From Actinomycetota bacterium (GTDB lineage Bacteria > Actinomycetota > Thermoleophilia > Solirubrobacterales > 70-9): 64,000 bases of DNA. Position 1 is the first letter of the stretch. Each line of letters begins with the position of its first letter. Location: the NCBI GenBank assembly GCA_018268415.1, contig JAFDWO010000018.1:1-64000 (forward strand), given 5' to 3'. A program made the translations under genes and the position numbers. A model generated the notes under the pieces. It was not told where the DNA came from. It made no database searches and saw only the letters and a list, made by a program, of their open reading frames with translations. Positions 33,675-43,543 of the stretch are shown piece by piece.

Positions 33675-35083
33675 CGCTCGTCTCCCCCGGCGAGCGACGC
33701 CGGTTCGTAGGGCCCGCCGCTCTCCGCCGCGGCGGAGCCGGCCTCGCGCCAACGGCGCGCCATCGCCCGCAACACCAGCACGGTCGCCGTCCCGAGCGCC
33801 GCGTAGAGGACGACCACGCCGCCCAGCGTGAACCAGATCCCCCCCGCCCCGGTCACCGCTTCCTCGGTGCGCATCACTTCGTAGACGATCCACGGCTGGC
33901 GGCCGACCTCGGTCACGATCCAGCCGCACTCGATCGCGATCCCGACCGCGACTCCGGAGACGGCCACGGCGCGCAGGAACCACTTCGTCGAGGGGATGTC
34001 GCGCCGACGCCACCAGACGAAGGCGAACCAGGCGCCGAGGGCCAGCAGCGCGCAGCAGATGCCGACCATCGCGTCGAAGGCAAGGTGGAGCAGCGTGTTC
34101 GCCGGCGGCCGATCGGCGGGCGGCACCGAGTCGAGTCCGACGACTTCGGTGTCGGCGCTGAAGCCGACCAACCAGGAGTCGAGGTTCGGGATCCCGATCC
34201 CGCCCTTCACCCCTTCATCGGTACAACGGCCGCCGATGTACTCGGTGACGTGGGTGTGCGTTTCCTGCACGCACTCCATCGCCGCGAACTTGACCGGCTG
34301 GTCTTCGGCGACCGCGCGAGCCGCCGTGTCGCCGACCAGGAACTGGATCGGCGTCGCGAGCAGCGCCACGGTGAGCCCGATCAGGAGCCCGAGCCGGTGC
34401 CGGCGGTCGCGTCGCCCGCGCAGCATCCCCACCGCGTAGACCGAGGCGATCAGGAAGCCGGTGAACATGTAGCCGGCGAGGATCATGTGCGGGGCCTCGT
34501 AGGCGAGCGCCGGATTGAAGATGACCTTCAGCGGGTCGACGCTCGTCACTTCCCCGGAGCGCACGAGCCCCCGGGACAGCGAGAACCCCTGCGGCTGGTT
34601 CATCCAGGAGTTGACCGCGACCACCGAGAGGGCGCCGCCGATGCCGCAGACGACGATTGGCACACCGCTCCAGAAGTGGGCCCACGGCGAGAGGCGCCGC
34701 CAGCCGAACAGGTAGATGCCGATGAAGATCGCCTCGAGGAAGAAGAAGATCCCCTCGATCGCGAAGGCGACGCCGAAGACGTCGCCGAAGCGGGCGGTGA
34801 ACTCCGGCCAGAGTAGGCCGAACTCGAAGCTGATCACCGTGCCGGTGACGGCGCCGACGGCGAAGGTCACGGCGGCGACCTTCGACCACCGGCGCGCCAG
34901 CTCCATCGCGTCCGGGTCGCCGCGGCGCAACCCCCGCCAGTTGGCGATCAACATGTAGGCCGGAAAGGCGATCCCCAGGCTGGCGAAGATGATGTGAAAG
35001 CCCAGGGTCAGGGCCATCTGCTCGCGGGCGGCCAACAGCTCCGACGCGGCCAGGGGAAGTCGATCGAGCAGTAAGGTCGACAT
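33671..35083 (-). CDS. cydA: Cytochrome bd oxidase subunit I
   Basis: 470 residues. H30 (LGFHIIFASLGI) and H199 (YEAPHMILAGYM) correspond to heme-ligand His19 and His186 of the E. coli enzyme. The AIEGIFFFLEAIFIG region carries the conserved acidic residues, and DQPVKFAAMECVQETHTH is the quinol-binding segment. The Q-loop is short, as in CioA-type and most actinobacterial enzymes. GRQPW is conserved. First gene of cydAB. The upstream region contains no recognised Rex or CRP site. Confidence 0.95.
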   Translation of the reverse strand: MSTLLLDRLPLAASELLAAREQMALTLGFHIIFASLGIAFPAYMLIANWRGLRRGDPDAMELARRWSKVAAVTFAVGAVTGTVISFEFGLLWPEFTARFGDVFGVAFAIEGIFFFLEAIFIGIYLFGWRRLSPWAHFWSGVPIVVCGIGGALSVVAVNSWMNQPQGFSLSRGLVRSGEVTSVDPLKVIFNPALAYEAPHMILAGYMFTGFLIASVYAVGMLRGRRDRRHRLGLLIGLTVALLATPIQFLVGDTAARAVAEDQPVKFAAMECVQETHTHVTEYIGGRCTDEGVKGGIGIPNLDSWLVGFSADTEVVGLDSVPPADRPPANTLLHLAFDAMVGICCALLALGAWFAFVWWRRRDIPSTKWFLRAVAVSGVAVGIAIECGWIVTEVGRQPWIVYEVMRTEEAVTGAGGIWFTLGGVVVLYAALGTATVLVLRAMARRWREAGSAAAESGGPYEPASLAGGDER

Positions 35084-35321
35084 CGCGCACGATCCTCCCG
35101 ATCACCGCCGGCGAGCGCCTCATGCCGATCGGGTGATCCCTCGGGCTCGACGGACCGGGCCCGCTCGGCCCACCCGGTTCGAAGGCAAGCCTTCCGATGC
35201 GCTGCCAACGAAGGCGAGGCTGTGGCGGGAGGCGCTCGATGAGCCACCTCTCCCGCCCAGACGGCGATGGCCGTGCCCCACGCCCGATTCTGCAGGCACC
35301 CGTCTACATCTCAAGAAACAC

Positions 35322-35350
35322 GAAAGCCCCGCACCAGCGGGGCCTTTCTC
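35322..35350. terminator. Hairpin terminator-like repeat
   Basis: AAAGCCCCGC pairs with GCGGGGCCTTT (one bulge) around ACCA. GCATAGC follows, as in the related units at 9563 and 62892. It abuts the truncated YkuD domain. Confidence 0.55.
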
Positions 35351-35358
35351 TGCATAGC

Positions 35359-35583
35359 AACGCAACCGTGGGAGCGGGCGCTTCCGAGGGGATCTAGCAG
35401 GCTGGCGCCGGCGCGGCCGTGGATGCCGATCCGTCCGGTGCCTCCTTCGAAGTGCTTCAGCACGTCGGACCGGGCGGTCAGGGCGAGGACCCAGGTGCCG
35501 ACGAAGTCGCGCGGATCAGGCTGGCGGTCCCGTTCGTAGATCGCCGCCAGTCCTCTCGGGGTGGGCGTCGAGGGCGGGCGCGC
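35359..35583 (-). pseudogene. Fragment of an L,D-transpeptidase (YkuD domain)
   Basis: About 75 codons of one frame read PPSTPTPRGLAAIYERDRQP, then GTWVLALTARSDVLKHFEGG, RIGIHGRAGASLLDPLGSARSHGCV. The IHG and SHGC catalytic motifs of YkuD L,D-transpeptidases are intact. The N-terminal part is missing and the sequence diverges into the hairpin directly after SHGCV, so the C-terminus is lost. Too short for a working enzyme. Confidence 0.7.
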
Positions 35584-35815
35584 CCGCGCGGAACGGTCGA
35601 GCCGCGTGCGCGCGAGGAGCGGCGTGACGATCCGACGCCTCGATGCCAACGTCCTCTGTCGATCAAGGCCGACAAAAGGTAAAGGCCCGGCGGGCGCGAT
35701 CCGAAGTCTGACGATGGCCTCATGCCGACCCTCCGAGGCTCGGCGTAGGGACTTCGAAATGGGCGGGTTCGAACACCTCCCGCGAAGGGCACCCCCAAGC
35801 TGATCGCCAACCACG

Positions 35816-35843
35816 AAAAAACGACCGCCCAGGCGGGCGGTCG
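35816..35843 (-). terminator. Rho-independent terminator of DUF11 gene
   Basis: On the minus strand a CGACCGCC/GGCGGTCG hairpin is followed by TTTTTT, just after the stop codon. Confidence 0.9.
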
Positions 35844-35856
35844 CGGGACTTCGATC

Positions 35857-38565
35857 TCAGCCGGTGACCGGCGTCGGCGTCGGCTTCGGCGCCCTGGCCT
35901 GGACGGTGACCGGGGCCGAGGACCGGACCGGCTTCCCACCCGGGCCAGTCACGGTGGCCACGTTCCGCAGGCTGCCCTTGGCACTACTGAGCACCTTGGC
36001 CGTGACGCGGTAGACGACGCTCTTGCCGGCCCCCAGCTTGGCGGCGGTCCAGCACGGCACCCCCTTCGAGAGGGTCGCCTTCGGCTTCGAGCCGATCAAG
36101 GCGAGCCCGCTGGGCAGCCGGTCGCAGGTCTTCACGTCGCGGGCGGCGACCCCCTTCGAGAGGTTCGTGACCCGGATCGTGTAGTGGAGGGTGGCGCCGG
36201 CCTTGACCGACCTGCGGTCGACCGTCTTGACGATGCCGAGCTTGGGGGTGACGCCGATGTCGGCCTTCGCCAGGTTGTCCCCGGAGTCTTCGTCGGTCCC
36301 TTCGCCGGTCGCGCTTGCCGCGTTGACCTGCGGGCCGGCGGCTTCGAGCGGCCGCACGACGACCGTGACGGTCACGGTGGCACCGGGTTTGATGTCACCG
36401 AGCGAGCAGCTCAGCGGCAGAGTCTTGCCGCAGCTGCCCGCCGAGGGCTTGGCCGAGACGAGTGCGCCGGCATGGTTGAACGTGTCCTTGACGGTGACGT
36501 TCGGCGCCGTATCGGGGCCTTTGTTCGTCACCGTGATCGTGTAGGTCGCGGTCTGCCCCGCGGCGATCTTCTTCCTCTTCGCCGTCTTTTTGGTGACGAG
36601 GTCGAAATGCGGGGTACCCGGGGGCAGCGGGGAGCCGGCGGGCGGTGGAACCGGCCCCGCCAGGACCATGATCCGGGCGCTGCTCTGGTTGTTGGCGGGG
36701 TCCGTCTCTTTCTCGGCGGCGCTGACGGTCGCCGTGTTGTCGACGTCGCCTGAGTTGATCGTCGCCTTCGCAGTGACCAGGACCTGGGCCGAGCCGCCCG
36801 CCACCAGGTCGCCCAGGGAGCAGGAGAGGTGGCTGTCACCCGTGATCGAGCAAGAGCCCTGACTTGGTTTGGCCGCGACCAGATCGAGGCCGTTCGCCCC
36901 CGGGTCGACGACCTTCACTTCCGAGGCGTCGCTGGGGCCGTTGTTCTTGACGACCAGCGTGTAGGTGACCTGGCCGCCCGAGGTGACGGTCGTCGGCGCC
37001 GCCGTCTTTTCGATCTGCAGGTCGACTTCGCGGCCGACCGGCGGGCAGACCTGACTGGTGTTGTCGGAATGGTTCAGGTCGGGGGTGTCACTGATCACGC
37101 TCGCGGTGTTGCTCGGGCAGCTCTGCAGCGAGCTGGCGACCTTGACTTTGAGGTCGAACGTGCGCGAGGCCCCTTCGGCCAGCGAGCCGGCTTCACAGGT
37201 CACGGTGCCGGCGGCGACGCTGCAGCCCGGCGAGCCGGAGAGGAAGGTGATCCCATTCGGGAGCGGGTCGGAGACGACGACGCCTTCGGCCGTCCCGGGC
37301 CCTTTGTTGGTGACCTTGAGGTGATATTCACCTTCTTTGCCGGGGACCAGCGGCCTCGGCGTCATCGACTTTTCGATCGCCACGTCCGGCGCGATGTATT
37401 TGAGGACGACGGGACCCGGAGGGTTCAGGCCCACCATCGCGACGTTCCTGGGCCCGTTTTCGAAGGTCCCTTCTTTTTCTTCTTTCGCGATGACCTGGAC
37501 GCTCACGTTGCACGAGGCTTCGCCCGTATTCAGGTTGCCTTTCACCGCGACCGAGGTACCGCCGGGAGCCGCGGTCACCTGACCGCCGGGGCAGGTGGTC
37601 GAGGCGCCGGCCGGGCTGGCGACGAGGAGCCCGGCAGGCAGGTTGTCGGTGAAGGACCAGCCTTCCTTCGCCGACAGCTCGCTCGTGTTGGTGATCGTGA
37701 AGGTGAGGGTCGAGGGCCTGCCCACGTACTGGGTGGGCGGGTTGAAGGACTTATCGAGCGTCGGTGACACATCGAGGATTTCGATGTTGTCGAAGGCGGC
37801 GTCGTTGCCGCTCCCGTTCCCGGTCGCGTTGCGCATCAGGATGCCCAGCGATGAGCCGTTGAACAGCACCGAGCCGTTGGAAGTGTAGGTGCCGATCCGC
37901 GCCGTGGTGGCGCCGACGTTGCCGACCGCCGGTACGCTCACCGTGGTCGGCGACGCACAACCGTTGATCTGGCTGCCGACCTGGGTTTCGGTGGCCCCAG
38001 CCGTCAGGTAGAAGGTGTAGAGCGGTGCGGCGAACTGACAGTTCACCGCCGCGACGTCGACCCGGAAGGTCAGGAACCGGCCAGTCGCCGCCAGAGGTAT
38101 TTCGTTGACGGTTTTGAACTCGACGAGATTGGCGGCGCGGTTGCCCTCCGTGTAGGCGGTCACCGCGTGGTTCGTTTCCGGCACGGCACTCCCATCCTGC
38201 AGTCCCAGTGCGTAGGCAAGTTGACGCACGCCGCTGTAGCTGGTCAGGTTGCAGCCGCTGGTCGGCTGGTCGGCGTCCGGGCTTTTGTACTCGAGGATGG
38301 TGCCGTTGCAGCCGCTCAGCCAGGCGGGATCGGCGGTGTAAGTCTCACCGGTGGCGCCGACGTAGGACGTGAGCGGCACGGGCGTTTCCGCGACGCCGTT
38401 CTCGAAGTTCTCCGTGTAGACGACCGACGGCGCGGCGGGCGCGCCCGGCGCCGCCAGGGCCGCCGGGGCGACGAACGCCGCGAGGGCGCTGATCGCCGCG
38501 AGCAAGAGAGCCAGGCGGGTGGCGAAGCGTCGGCGCGCCGACGGGCTGACGTTCACTGACCTCAT
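35857..38565 (-). CDS. Secreted DUF11-repeat surface protein
   Basis: 902 residues. A signal peptide (RLALLLAAISALAAFVAPAA) leads to a lectin-like or jelly-roll N-domain of about 230 residues (VVYTENFENGV to AAFDNIEIL). Five DUF11/CshA-type beta-modules follow, each opening like DLQIEKTAAP...GGQVTYTLVVKNNGPSDA. The end is Pro/Thr-rich without LPxTG or a transmembrane anchor, so release or noncovalent attachment is likely. The first module is longer and the last less regular. An adhesin or structural role is inference. Followed by a textbook terminator. Confidence 0.85.
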   Translation of the reverse strand: MRSVNVSPSARRRFATRLALLLAAISALAAFVAPAALAAPGAPAAPSVVYTENFENGVAETPVPLTSYVGATGETYTADPAWLSGCNGTILEYKSPDADQPTSGCNLTSYSGVRQLAYALGLQDGSAVPETNHAVTAYTEGNRAANLVEFKTVNEIPLAATGRFLTFRVDVAAVNCQFAAPLYTFYLTAGATETQVGSQINGCASPTTVSVPAVGNVGATTARIGTYTSNGSVLFNGSSLGILMRNATGNGSGNDAAFDNIEILDVSPTLDKSFNPPTQYVGRPSTLTFTITNTSELSAKEGWSFTDNLPAGLLVASPAGASTTCPGGQVTAAPGGTSVAVKGNLNTGEASCNVSVQVIAKEEKEGTFENGPRNVAMVGLNPPGPVVLKYIAPDVAIEKSMTPRPLVPGKEGEYHLKVTNKGPGTAEGVVVSDPLPNGITFLSGSPGCSVAAGTVTCEAGSLAEGASRTFDLKVKVASSLQSCPSNTASVISDTPDLNHSDNTSQVCPPVGREVDLQIEKTAAPTTVTSGGQVTYTLVVKNNGPSDASEVKVVDPGANGLDLVAAKPSQGSCSITGDSHLSCSLGDLVAGGSAQVLVTAKATINSGDVDNTATVSAAEKETDPANNQSSARIMVLAGPVPPPAGSPLPPGTPHFDLVTKKTAKRKKIAAGQTATYTITVTNKGPDTAPNVTVKDTFNHAGALVSAKPSAGSCGKTLPLSCSLGDIKPGATVTVTVVVRPLEAAGPQVNAASATGEGTDEDSGDNLAKADIGVTPKLGIVKTVDRRSVKAGATLHYTIRVTNLSKGVAARDVKTCDRLPSGLALIGSKPKATLSKGVPCWTAAKLGAGKSVVYRVTAKVLSSAKGSLRNVATVTGPGGKPVRSSAPVTVQARAPKPTPTPVTG

Positions 38566-38694
38566 TCCACGGACCTCCTGGTTGGCTGGACGAACACCCG
38601 GCGGGCAGCGTTCGCGAATCGGCCTGAAGTCAATTCGGTCGGCACCGCTCGTTGCAACCGCGAGGGCGAAATATCAACCGCGAGGATGAGGGTG

Positions 38695-39570
38695 CTACTC
38701 CGACGGTGAGGTGGTCGGCTCCGCGACGACCAGGGCGGTGTCGCGCTCGCTCACCAGCAGCGAGATCAGGTCGACTCGGCTGCGGACCCCGAGCTTGTCG
38801 AAGGAGTGGGCCAGGTGGGTCTTAACCGTCGCCTTGCTGATCATCAGGGCGCCGGCGACCTCGTCGTTGCTGGCGCCGCCGGCGACTAGGCGGACGACCT
38901 GCGCCTCCCGTGGAGTGAGCGGGATCGCGCAGGCGAGGCGGTTACCGGACTCCGGCGGCGCCGCCCGCAGCGCGGCCCCGTAGGCGCACTCGAGCATCGC
39001 GTGGCTGGCGCGGAGAAGGGCGAGCTGGCGGCTGGCGGGCGCCTCGTCGTGGGGTCGAAGGAGGTCGATGCCCGCCCTGGCCCGACCGTCGTGCCTGAGC
39101 AGCAAGGTCGTCTGGCCGGCCATGCCCAGCTGTCGCAGGTACTCGGTGAAGTAGGGCAACCGCGCCATCGACCTCGAGTCGAAGATCGAGGAGGAGTCGA
39201 CCAGCGCGGCCCGGCCGGCGCCGACCCGACGCGGCGCGAAGGGGTCGAGCGCGTGGTACCGAGCCCGATACCTGAGGAGGCTCGCCTCCAGGTTCGCGGC
39301 GGCACCGGTCCCCATGTGCCCGACGATCACCTCGTCGGTGAACTTCCGCATCCGGCGGTCGATCGTGTAGAACAGCCCGAGCGCCGCCCCCGACGCCTCC
39401 AGCAACAACGCGAGGGCGTGAGCAACCATCGCCTGGCGATGATCCCCACTCGCAAGCGCCTCGACCGAGCCGATCACCCGCGCCCCCGCCTTCCCCGTCC
39501 GCTGCGAGACATCGTCTTGGGGGGTAGGCCGGAGAAACACGTTGGAGTGCCGCCAAAATACTGGCCCCAA
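38695..39570 (-). CDS. LuxR-type response regulator without receiver domain
   Basis: 291 residues. A GAF-like or autoinducer-binding-like N-domain of about 200 residues (GAALGLFYTIDRRMRKFTDE...) precedes a C-terminal LuxR HTH at about 217-275 (LTPREAQVVRLVAGGASNDE, VAGALMISKATVKTHLAHSFDKLGVRSR). The start is uncertain; internal starts near VIGSVEAL or MVAHAL are possible. It lies upstream of the DUF11 gene on the same strand and may control it. Confidence 0.8.
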   Translation of the reverse strand: MGPVFWRHSNVFLRPTPQDDVSQRTGKAGARVIGSVEALASGDHRQAMVAHALALLLEASGAALGLFYTIDRRMRKFTDEVIVGHMGTGAAANLEASLLRYRARYHALDPFAPRRVGAGRAALVDSSSIFDSRSMARLPYFTEYLRQLGMAGQTTLLLRHDGRARAGIDLLRPHDEAPASRQLALLRASHAMLECAYGAALRAAPPESGNRLACAIPLTPREAQVVRLVAGGASNDEVAGALMISKATVKTHLAHSFDKLGVRSRVDLISLLVSERDTALVVAEPTTSPSE

Positions 39571-39693
39571 ATCCCCTCCCCATCCCCCGAATCGGGTGAG
39601 ATCCAGTCCGGCCGGAGTTGTCCTTGGTCCCGATGCAGGGATCGGCGATCACATAGGCCGCCTTTGTACCTCCTTCGATCCGGCCGCTAAGCC

Positions 39694-40794
39694 TCAGCCG
39701 GCGTCCGGGGACGGCTCGTGCCTGATCGCTCCCACCGCCGTCCCACCGACTGACGGCGCTCCATCAGGATGCTTCCCGTCGCCGAGGCCAGGTGCATGAG
39801 AGATGGGACTGTCGCCACCCGAGTCCTCCTCGATCGTGCCGCGCTCGACTTTCGCCCGCTGGCGCCAGACGGCAAAGCTGACGGCGAGGATCAGGGCGCA
39901 GCCGTTGAAGACGTCGTTCAGCCACTGGACACTGGTGATGTACTGGATCCCCTGGACCCCGGTCGCGAGGACGTAGACGGCGATCACGGTTCCCCAGACA
40001 TTGAATCGCCCGGGCTTCAGCTGGGTCGAGCCGAGGAAGGCCGCCGCGTAGGCGGGGAGCAGCAGGGCCTGTCCGAAGGTCAACGACGGTCCCGAGAGCG
40101 AGGCGTACGCAACCCCGGCCAGGGAGGTGATCGCACCGGAGACGATCAGCGAGATCCAGGTGTACTTGCCGACTCGGAGACCAGAGAGCCGCGCCGCCTC
40201 GGTGTTGCTGCCAACGGCGTAGATGTAGCGACCAATCGGCATATGCTCGAGCACCCACCAGAGGATCACGGCGAGGACGAGCAGGTAGAGGAAGATCGCC
40301 TGGAAACCGAAGATCGTGTTCTGCGTCAGGCCGGTCCATGTGGTGCTCAGCACCGGGGTCGGCTCAAGGTTATTGGTCACGATCGTCTGCGCCGCGGTGA
40401 TGATCGAGGCCATCCCCAGCGTCGCGATGAACGAGCTGACGTGGAGCTTCACGATGATGAAGCCGTTGATGATCCCGATCAGCGCGCCCACCGCGACCGT
40501 GATCAGGATCGCCGGGACCATCGGCACACCGTCACGGACCTGCAGTATCGTCACCAAAACCGCGGCGAGGTTCACGTTGGCGCCGATCGACAGATCGAAC
40601 GCGCCACAGGCGAGGGGCATCAGGATCGCCAGGCCGAGCATCGCCGCGATCGCCTGCTGACTGGCGATCAGGTGGACGTTGTCCATGCTCAGGAACTGAT
40701 CGGGCCGCAGGGCGCCGAACACGATGATGAACAGGGCCCAGACGTAGAGGCCGCTGAACCGGTCGAAGCCGAAGTTGATCTTGCCCCGAGACAT
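39694..40794 (-). CDS. CUT2-type ABC transporter permease (RbsC-like)
   Basis: 366 residues, 8-10 helices. Typical are MPLACGAFDLSIGANVNLAAV and the GTVIAVYVLATGVQGIQY end of RbsC/XylH permeases. The C-terminal 40 residues are a hydrophilic tail without match. Third gene of a binding protein-ATPase-permease operon, overlapping the ATPase stop by 1 nt (TGATG). In this catabolic locus the substrate is probably not a sugar, but the family does not say what it is. Confidence 0.87.
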   Translation of the reverse strand: MSRGKINFGFDRFSGLYVWALFIIVFGALRPDQFLSMDNVHLIASQQAIAAMLGLAILMPLACGAFDLSIGANVNLAAVLVTILQVRDGVPMVPAILITVAVGALIGIINGFIIVKLHVSSFIATLGMASIITAAQTIVTNNLEPTPVLSTTWTGLTQNTIFGFQAIFLYLLVLAVILWWVLEHMPIGRYIYAVGSNTEAARLSGLRVGKYTWISLIVSGAITSLAGVAYASLSGPSLTFGQALLLPAYAAAFLGSTQLKPGRFNVWGTVIAVYVLATGVQGIQYITSVQWLNDVFNGCALILAVSFAVWRQRAKVERGTIEEDSGGDSPISHAPGLGDGKHPDGAPSVGGTAVGAIRHEPSPDAG

Positions 40795-42338
40795 CAGACG
40801 CTACCTCCTGCTTGGGTCCCCAGGGCGTTCCTGGAGATGCTTGACAAGCTGACCTCTTCTCGGCGGAGGTCGGCCACGATGAGTCCGTCGCGGATGACGA
40901 TCACGCGCTCGCAGAGGGCGACGAGCTCGTCCATATCGGTGCTGCTGACGACGATCGCCATCCCCTCCTCGCCGGCCGCCAGCAGCTGCCGGTGCAGGAG
41001 GGCCTTGGCGCCGATATCGACGCCTTGGGTCGGCTCGTCGAGAAGGAACACCGAAGGCTTCAGCCGCAGCCACTTCGCGAACAACACCTTCTGCTGGTTC
41101 CCCCCGCTGAAGGTGCCGAGCTGATTCTCGGCGCCGGTCGGCGGCTGCACGTTGAGGTCCTTGAACCAGCCCTTCACCTCTCTCTTCTCCGACGCCTGGC
41201 GCAGCCAGAACGGAGATGAGAACGGCCCCAGGGAGCCGATTGTGAGATTCTCGCGGGCCGAAAGCTCGAGCATGCCGCCTGCCGTCTTGCGATCGGGCGG
41301 CATGTAGGCCATGCCCGCGGCCATCGCGCGGTCCGGCCGCTCCGCCCGCACCTGCGCCCCGTTCACCTCGACCGATCCGGCCGCCCGTGGGGCGCCGCCG
41401 AAGATCGTCGAGAGGAGGCTCTCGGCGCCCGATCCGGTGATCCCGGCGATCCCCACCACTTCGCCGGCGCGAACCGTGAACGAGATGTCCTTGATCGGAC
41501 CCCCGGCGATGCCGCCCACCTTCAGCGTCGGCTCGCCGTGGGTCAGGTGGATCGCTTCGCGCTCCTGGCTGATCTCCTCGAGCTCGTGTCCGATCATCAG
41601 GTTGATCAGTTCCGGCCGGGTCAGCGCGGACACCTTTTCGGTGGCGACCTTGTAGCCGTTGCGCAGAACGGTCACGTTGTCGGCGACATCGAACACCTCG
41701 CCGAGGCGGTGGGTCACGTAGATCACGCCGATGCCGTTCGCGGTGACCGTGCGGATCATCTCCAGAAGGCGGGTGACCTCGCCCTCCGGGAGGGTCGCGG
41801 TCGGCTCATCGAGCACCAACAGCTTCGCCTCCGAGTCGGGGTCGGGGCGCAAGGCCTTGGCCACCGCGACTCCGGTCTTCTCGGCCGGGCTGAGGCTCCC
41901 TACCTCGACGTCCGGCTTGATCGAGAGGCCCGCCCGCTGCAGGTCTTCGGCGACGGTGCGCCGGGCGGCACCCGTCCTGATCGTGCCGAGACGGGTAGGA
42001 AAGCCGGTGTTCATGAGGATGTTGTCGATGACGCTCGACTCGTCGATCAAGCCGAGATCTTGGTGTACGAAACGGCAGCCGAGCTGGTAGGAGCTCTTCG
42101 CCGAGCCGAGCGACAGGGGGAGGCCCGCGACACGGACCTCCCCACCGTCGGGCTCGTGGTAGCCCGACAGGACCTTGATCAGCGTGGACTTGCCACAACC
42201 GTTCTCGCCGACCAAGGCGTGCACCTCTCCGGAGGAGACCGAGAGGCTCACATCTGAGAGCACCGGCCGACCCGCGAATGACTTGGAGACATCGCTTACG
42301 GTCAGCGCCGCAGACCCTGTCGGGTCACCAGCTTTCAT
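40794..42338 (-). CDS. CUT2-type ABC transporter ATPase (RbsA-like, two NBDs)
   Basis: 514 residues. NBD1 has an intact Walker A (GENGCGKST) but a degenerate signature (LSPAEKT). NBD2 has a degenerate Walker A (GITGSGAES) but an intact signature (FSGGNQQK) and Walker B (VFLLDEPTQGVD). This complementary pattern is usual for RbsA/MglA-type fused ATPases. ATG 42338 overlaps the binding-protein stop (ATGA), so translation is coupled. Confidence 0.92.
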   Translation of the reverse strand: MKAGDPTGSAALTVSDVSKSFAGRPVLSDVSLSVSSGEVHALVGENGCGKSTLIKVLSGYHEPDGGEVRVAGLPLSLGSAKSSYQLGCRFVHQDLGLIDESSVIDNILMNTGFPTRLGTIRTGAARRTVAEDLQRAGLSIKPDVEVGSLSPAEKTGVAVAKALRPDPDSEAKLLVLDEPTATLPEGEVTRLLEMIRTVTANGIGVIYVTHRLGEVFDVADNVTVLRNGYKVATEKVSALTRPELINLMIGHELEEISQEREAIHLTHGEPTLKVGGIAGGPIKDISFTVRAGEVVGIAGITGSGAESLLSTIFGGAPRAAGSVEVNGAQVRAERPDRAMAAGMAYMPPDRKTAGGMLELSARENLTIGSLGPFSSPFWLRQASEKREVKGWFKDLNVQPPTGAENQLGTFSGGNQQKVLFAKWLRLKPSVFLLDEPTQGVDIGAKALLHRQLLAAGEEGMAIVVSSTDMDELVALCERVIVIRDGLIVADLRREEVSLSSISRNALGTQAGGSV

Positions 42339-43543
42339 TTCAACTGCCAGAGCTTTTCGAACTGTTCGCGGTAATCCGTGGGTTGTTCGAAAGAGGCTTC
42401 CGGGGTCCATTCGTTTTCGGTCAACAGCAACTGCTGCGGAAGCGCACCGTTGTCTTCCGCGGGTACCGGCAGACCCATCGCGTCACGGAACGCGGCGTCG
42501 GCCGCAGCCCATCCGGCGATCGTGAAGTGGGCCGGCGTGGCGGCGTTCCAGGTACCTGCCTTGATCGCCTTCTGACCGACGATCGTCGGCGTCGCCCCCG
42601 CGATCTTGATCTTGTCCGCGAGACCCGCCGCCTGCATCAGCGAGGGCAGCGAATCGAGGAACTCGAGGTCGGCCGAGATCAGGTATTCGTTTTCGGGATG
42701 CGACTGCAGCGCCGGGACGATGCTCTGCGGAATCGTGCCTTCGGTGGCATCCGCAATCGTGCTGTCCAGGGTTTCAAGCTGGCACTTTTCGCATTTTTCC
42801 TTGACCGTTTCTTCGAAGGCGTCTGCCCAAACTTTGAGGATCGGGAAGCCGTCGAGGCGCTGTAGCAGGGCCTTGCCTTCACCGTTCGATTCGGCGATGA
42901 ACCAGTAGGCCATGTTTTCCCCGGCCAGCTGTCGGTCGGGCGGACCGGCGGTATTCGCGATCAAGGTTTCTTCCAGTTCGGTCGGGCCGAGGGAGATCGC
43001 CACGATCGGGATTCCGGCGGCTTTGTATTCCGGGATCACGGAGCTCCACCCGGCCGACGGCGGGATCCCCGAGAGGCTCACGGCCGTCGGGTTCTTCGCC
43101 AGGGCGCGCTTCAGCGCCGCGGTGAGCGTGGCCGGATCGGCCGATTCGTAGTTCTCGGTTTCGTACTTCCAACCGGCTGCTTCGACGCCTTCCTTCACCC
43201 CGGTACCGATGACCGTGCACGCGGGCACGTCACAGTTCATCCAGATCATCGTGCCCTTCGGCGGTGCTTCGGGCAAGGGCTTTTTCAGCGTGATTTCGGT
43301 CGGCGGTTTCGACAGTTCTTCGACCTTTTCCGCCGCTTCCGCAACCACCGGGTCATTGCTGACCGTTTCCGTGCCCGACGATTCCGAACCGGACGTTTCC
43401 GAACCCGAGCTTTCGGACGAAGTAGTGCTTTCCGCAGAGCTGCTGCCGCTGCCCCCGCCGCATCCGGCGGCGAGCATGGCGACGGCAGCCAGCACGCCGG
43501 CCACGAGCGCCCAAACCGGCCACCGTGAGTGCTTCATCTGCAT
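42335..43543 (-). CDS. Sugar-type (CUT2) solute-binding lipoprotein
   Basis: 402 residues. The lipobox LAAGC anchors at C28. A low-complexity Ser/Glu/Thr linker (about 30-65) precedes a periplasmic-binding fold of the Peripla_BP_4 class (VIPEYKAAGIPIVAISLG and ANTAGPPDRQLAGENMAYWF typical). Four cysteines in the mature part (CDVPAC, CEKCQ) may form disulfides. First gene of the ABC operon. A member of the shared TCCG-motif family lies about 118 bp upstream. Glu/Lys are mostly GAA/AAA. Confidence 0.88.
   Translation of the reverse strand: MQMKHSRWPVWALVAGVLAAVAMLAAGCGGGSGSSSAESTTSSESSGSETSGSESSGTETVSNDPVVAEAAEKVEELSKPPTEITLKKPLPEAPPKGTMIWMNCDVPACTVIGTGVKEGVEAAGWKYETENYESADPATLTAALKRALAKNPTAVSLSGIPPSAGWSSVIPEYKAAGIPIVAISLGPTELEETLIANTAGPPDRQLAGENMAYWFIAESNGEGKALLQRLDGFPILKVWADAFEETVKEKCEKCQLETLDSTIADATEGTIPQSIVPALQSHPENEYLISADLEFLDSLPSLMQAAGLADKIKIAGATPTIVGQKAIKAGTWNAATPAHFTIAGWAAADAAFRDAMGLPVPAEDNGALPQQLLLTENEWTPEASFEQPTDYREQFEKLWQLK

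Larger units (their letters stand above)
35084..35856. other. Intergenic region with gene remnant and two terminators
   Basis: 773 bp between cydA and the DUF11 protein. 35084-35321 presumably holds the cydAB promoter, with no motif identified. A bulged hairpin with a trailing CTTTCTCTGCATAGC follows, then the YkuD remnant, about 230 bp with nothing recognisable, and the terminator of the DUF11 gene. Confidence 0.5.
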
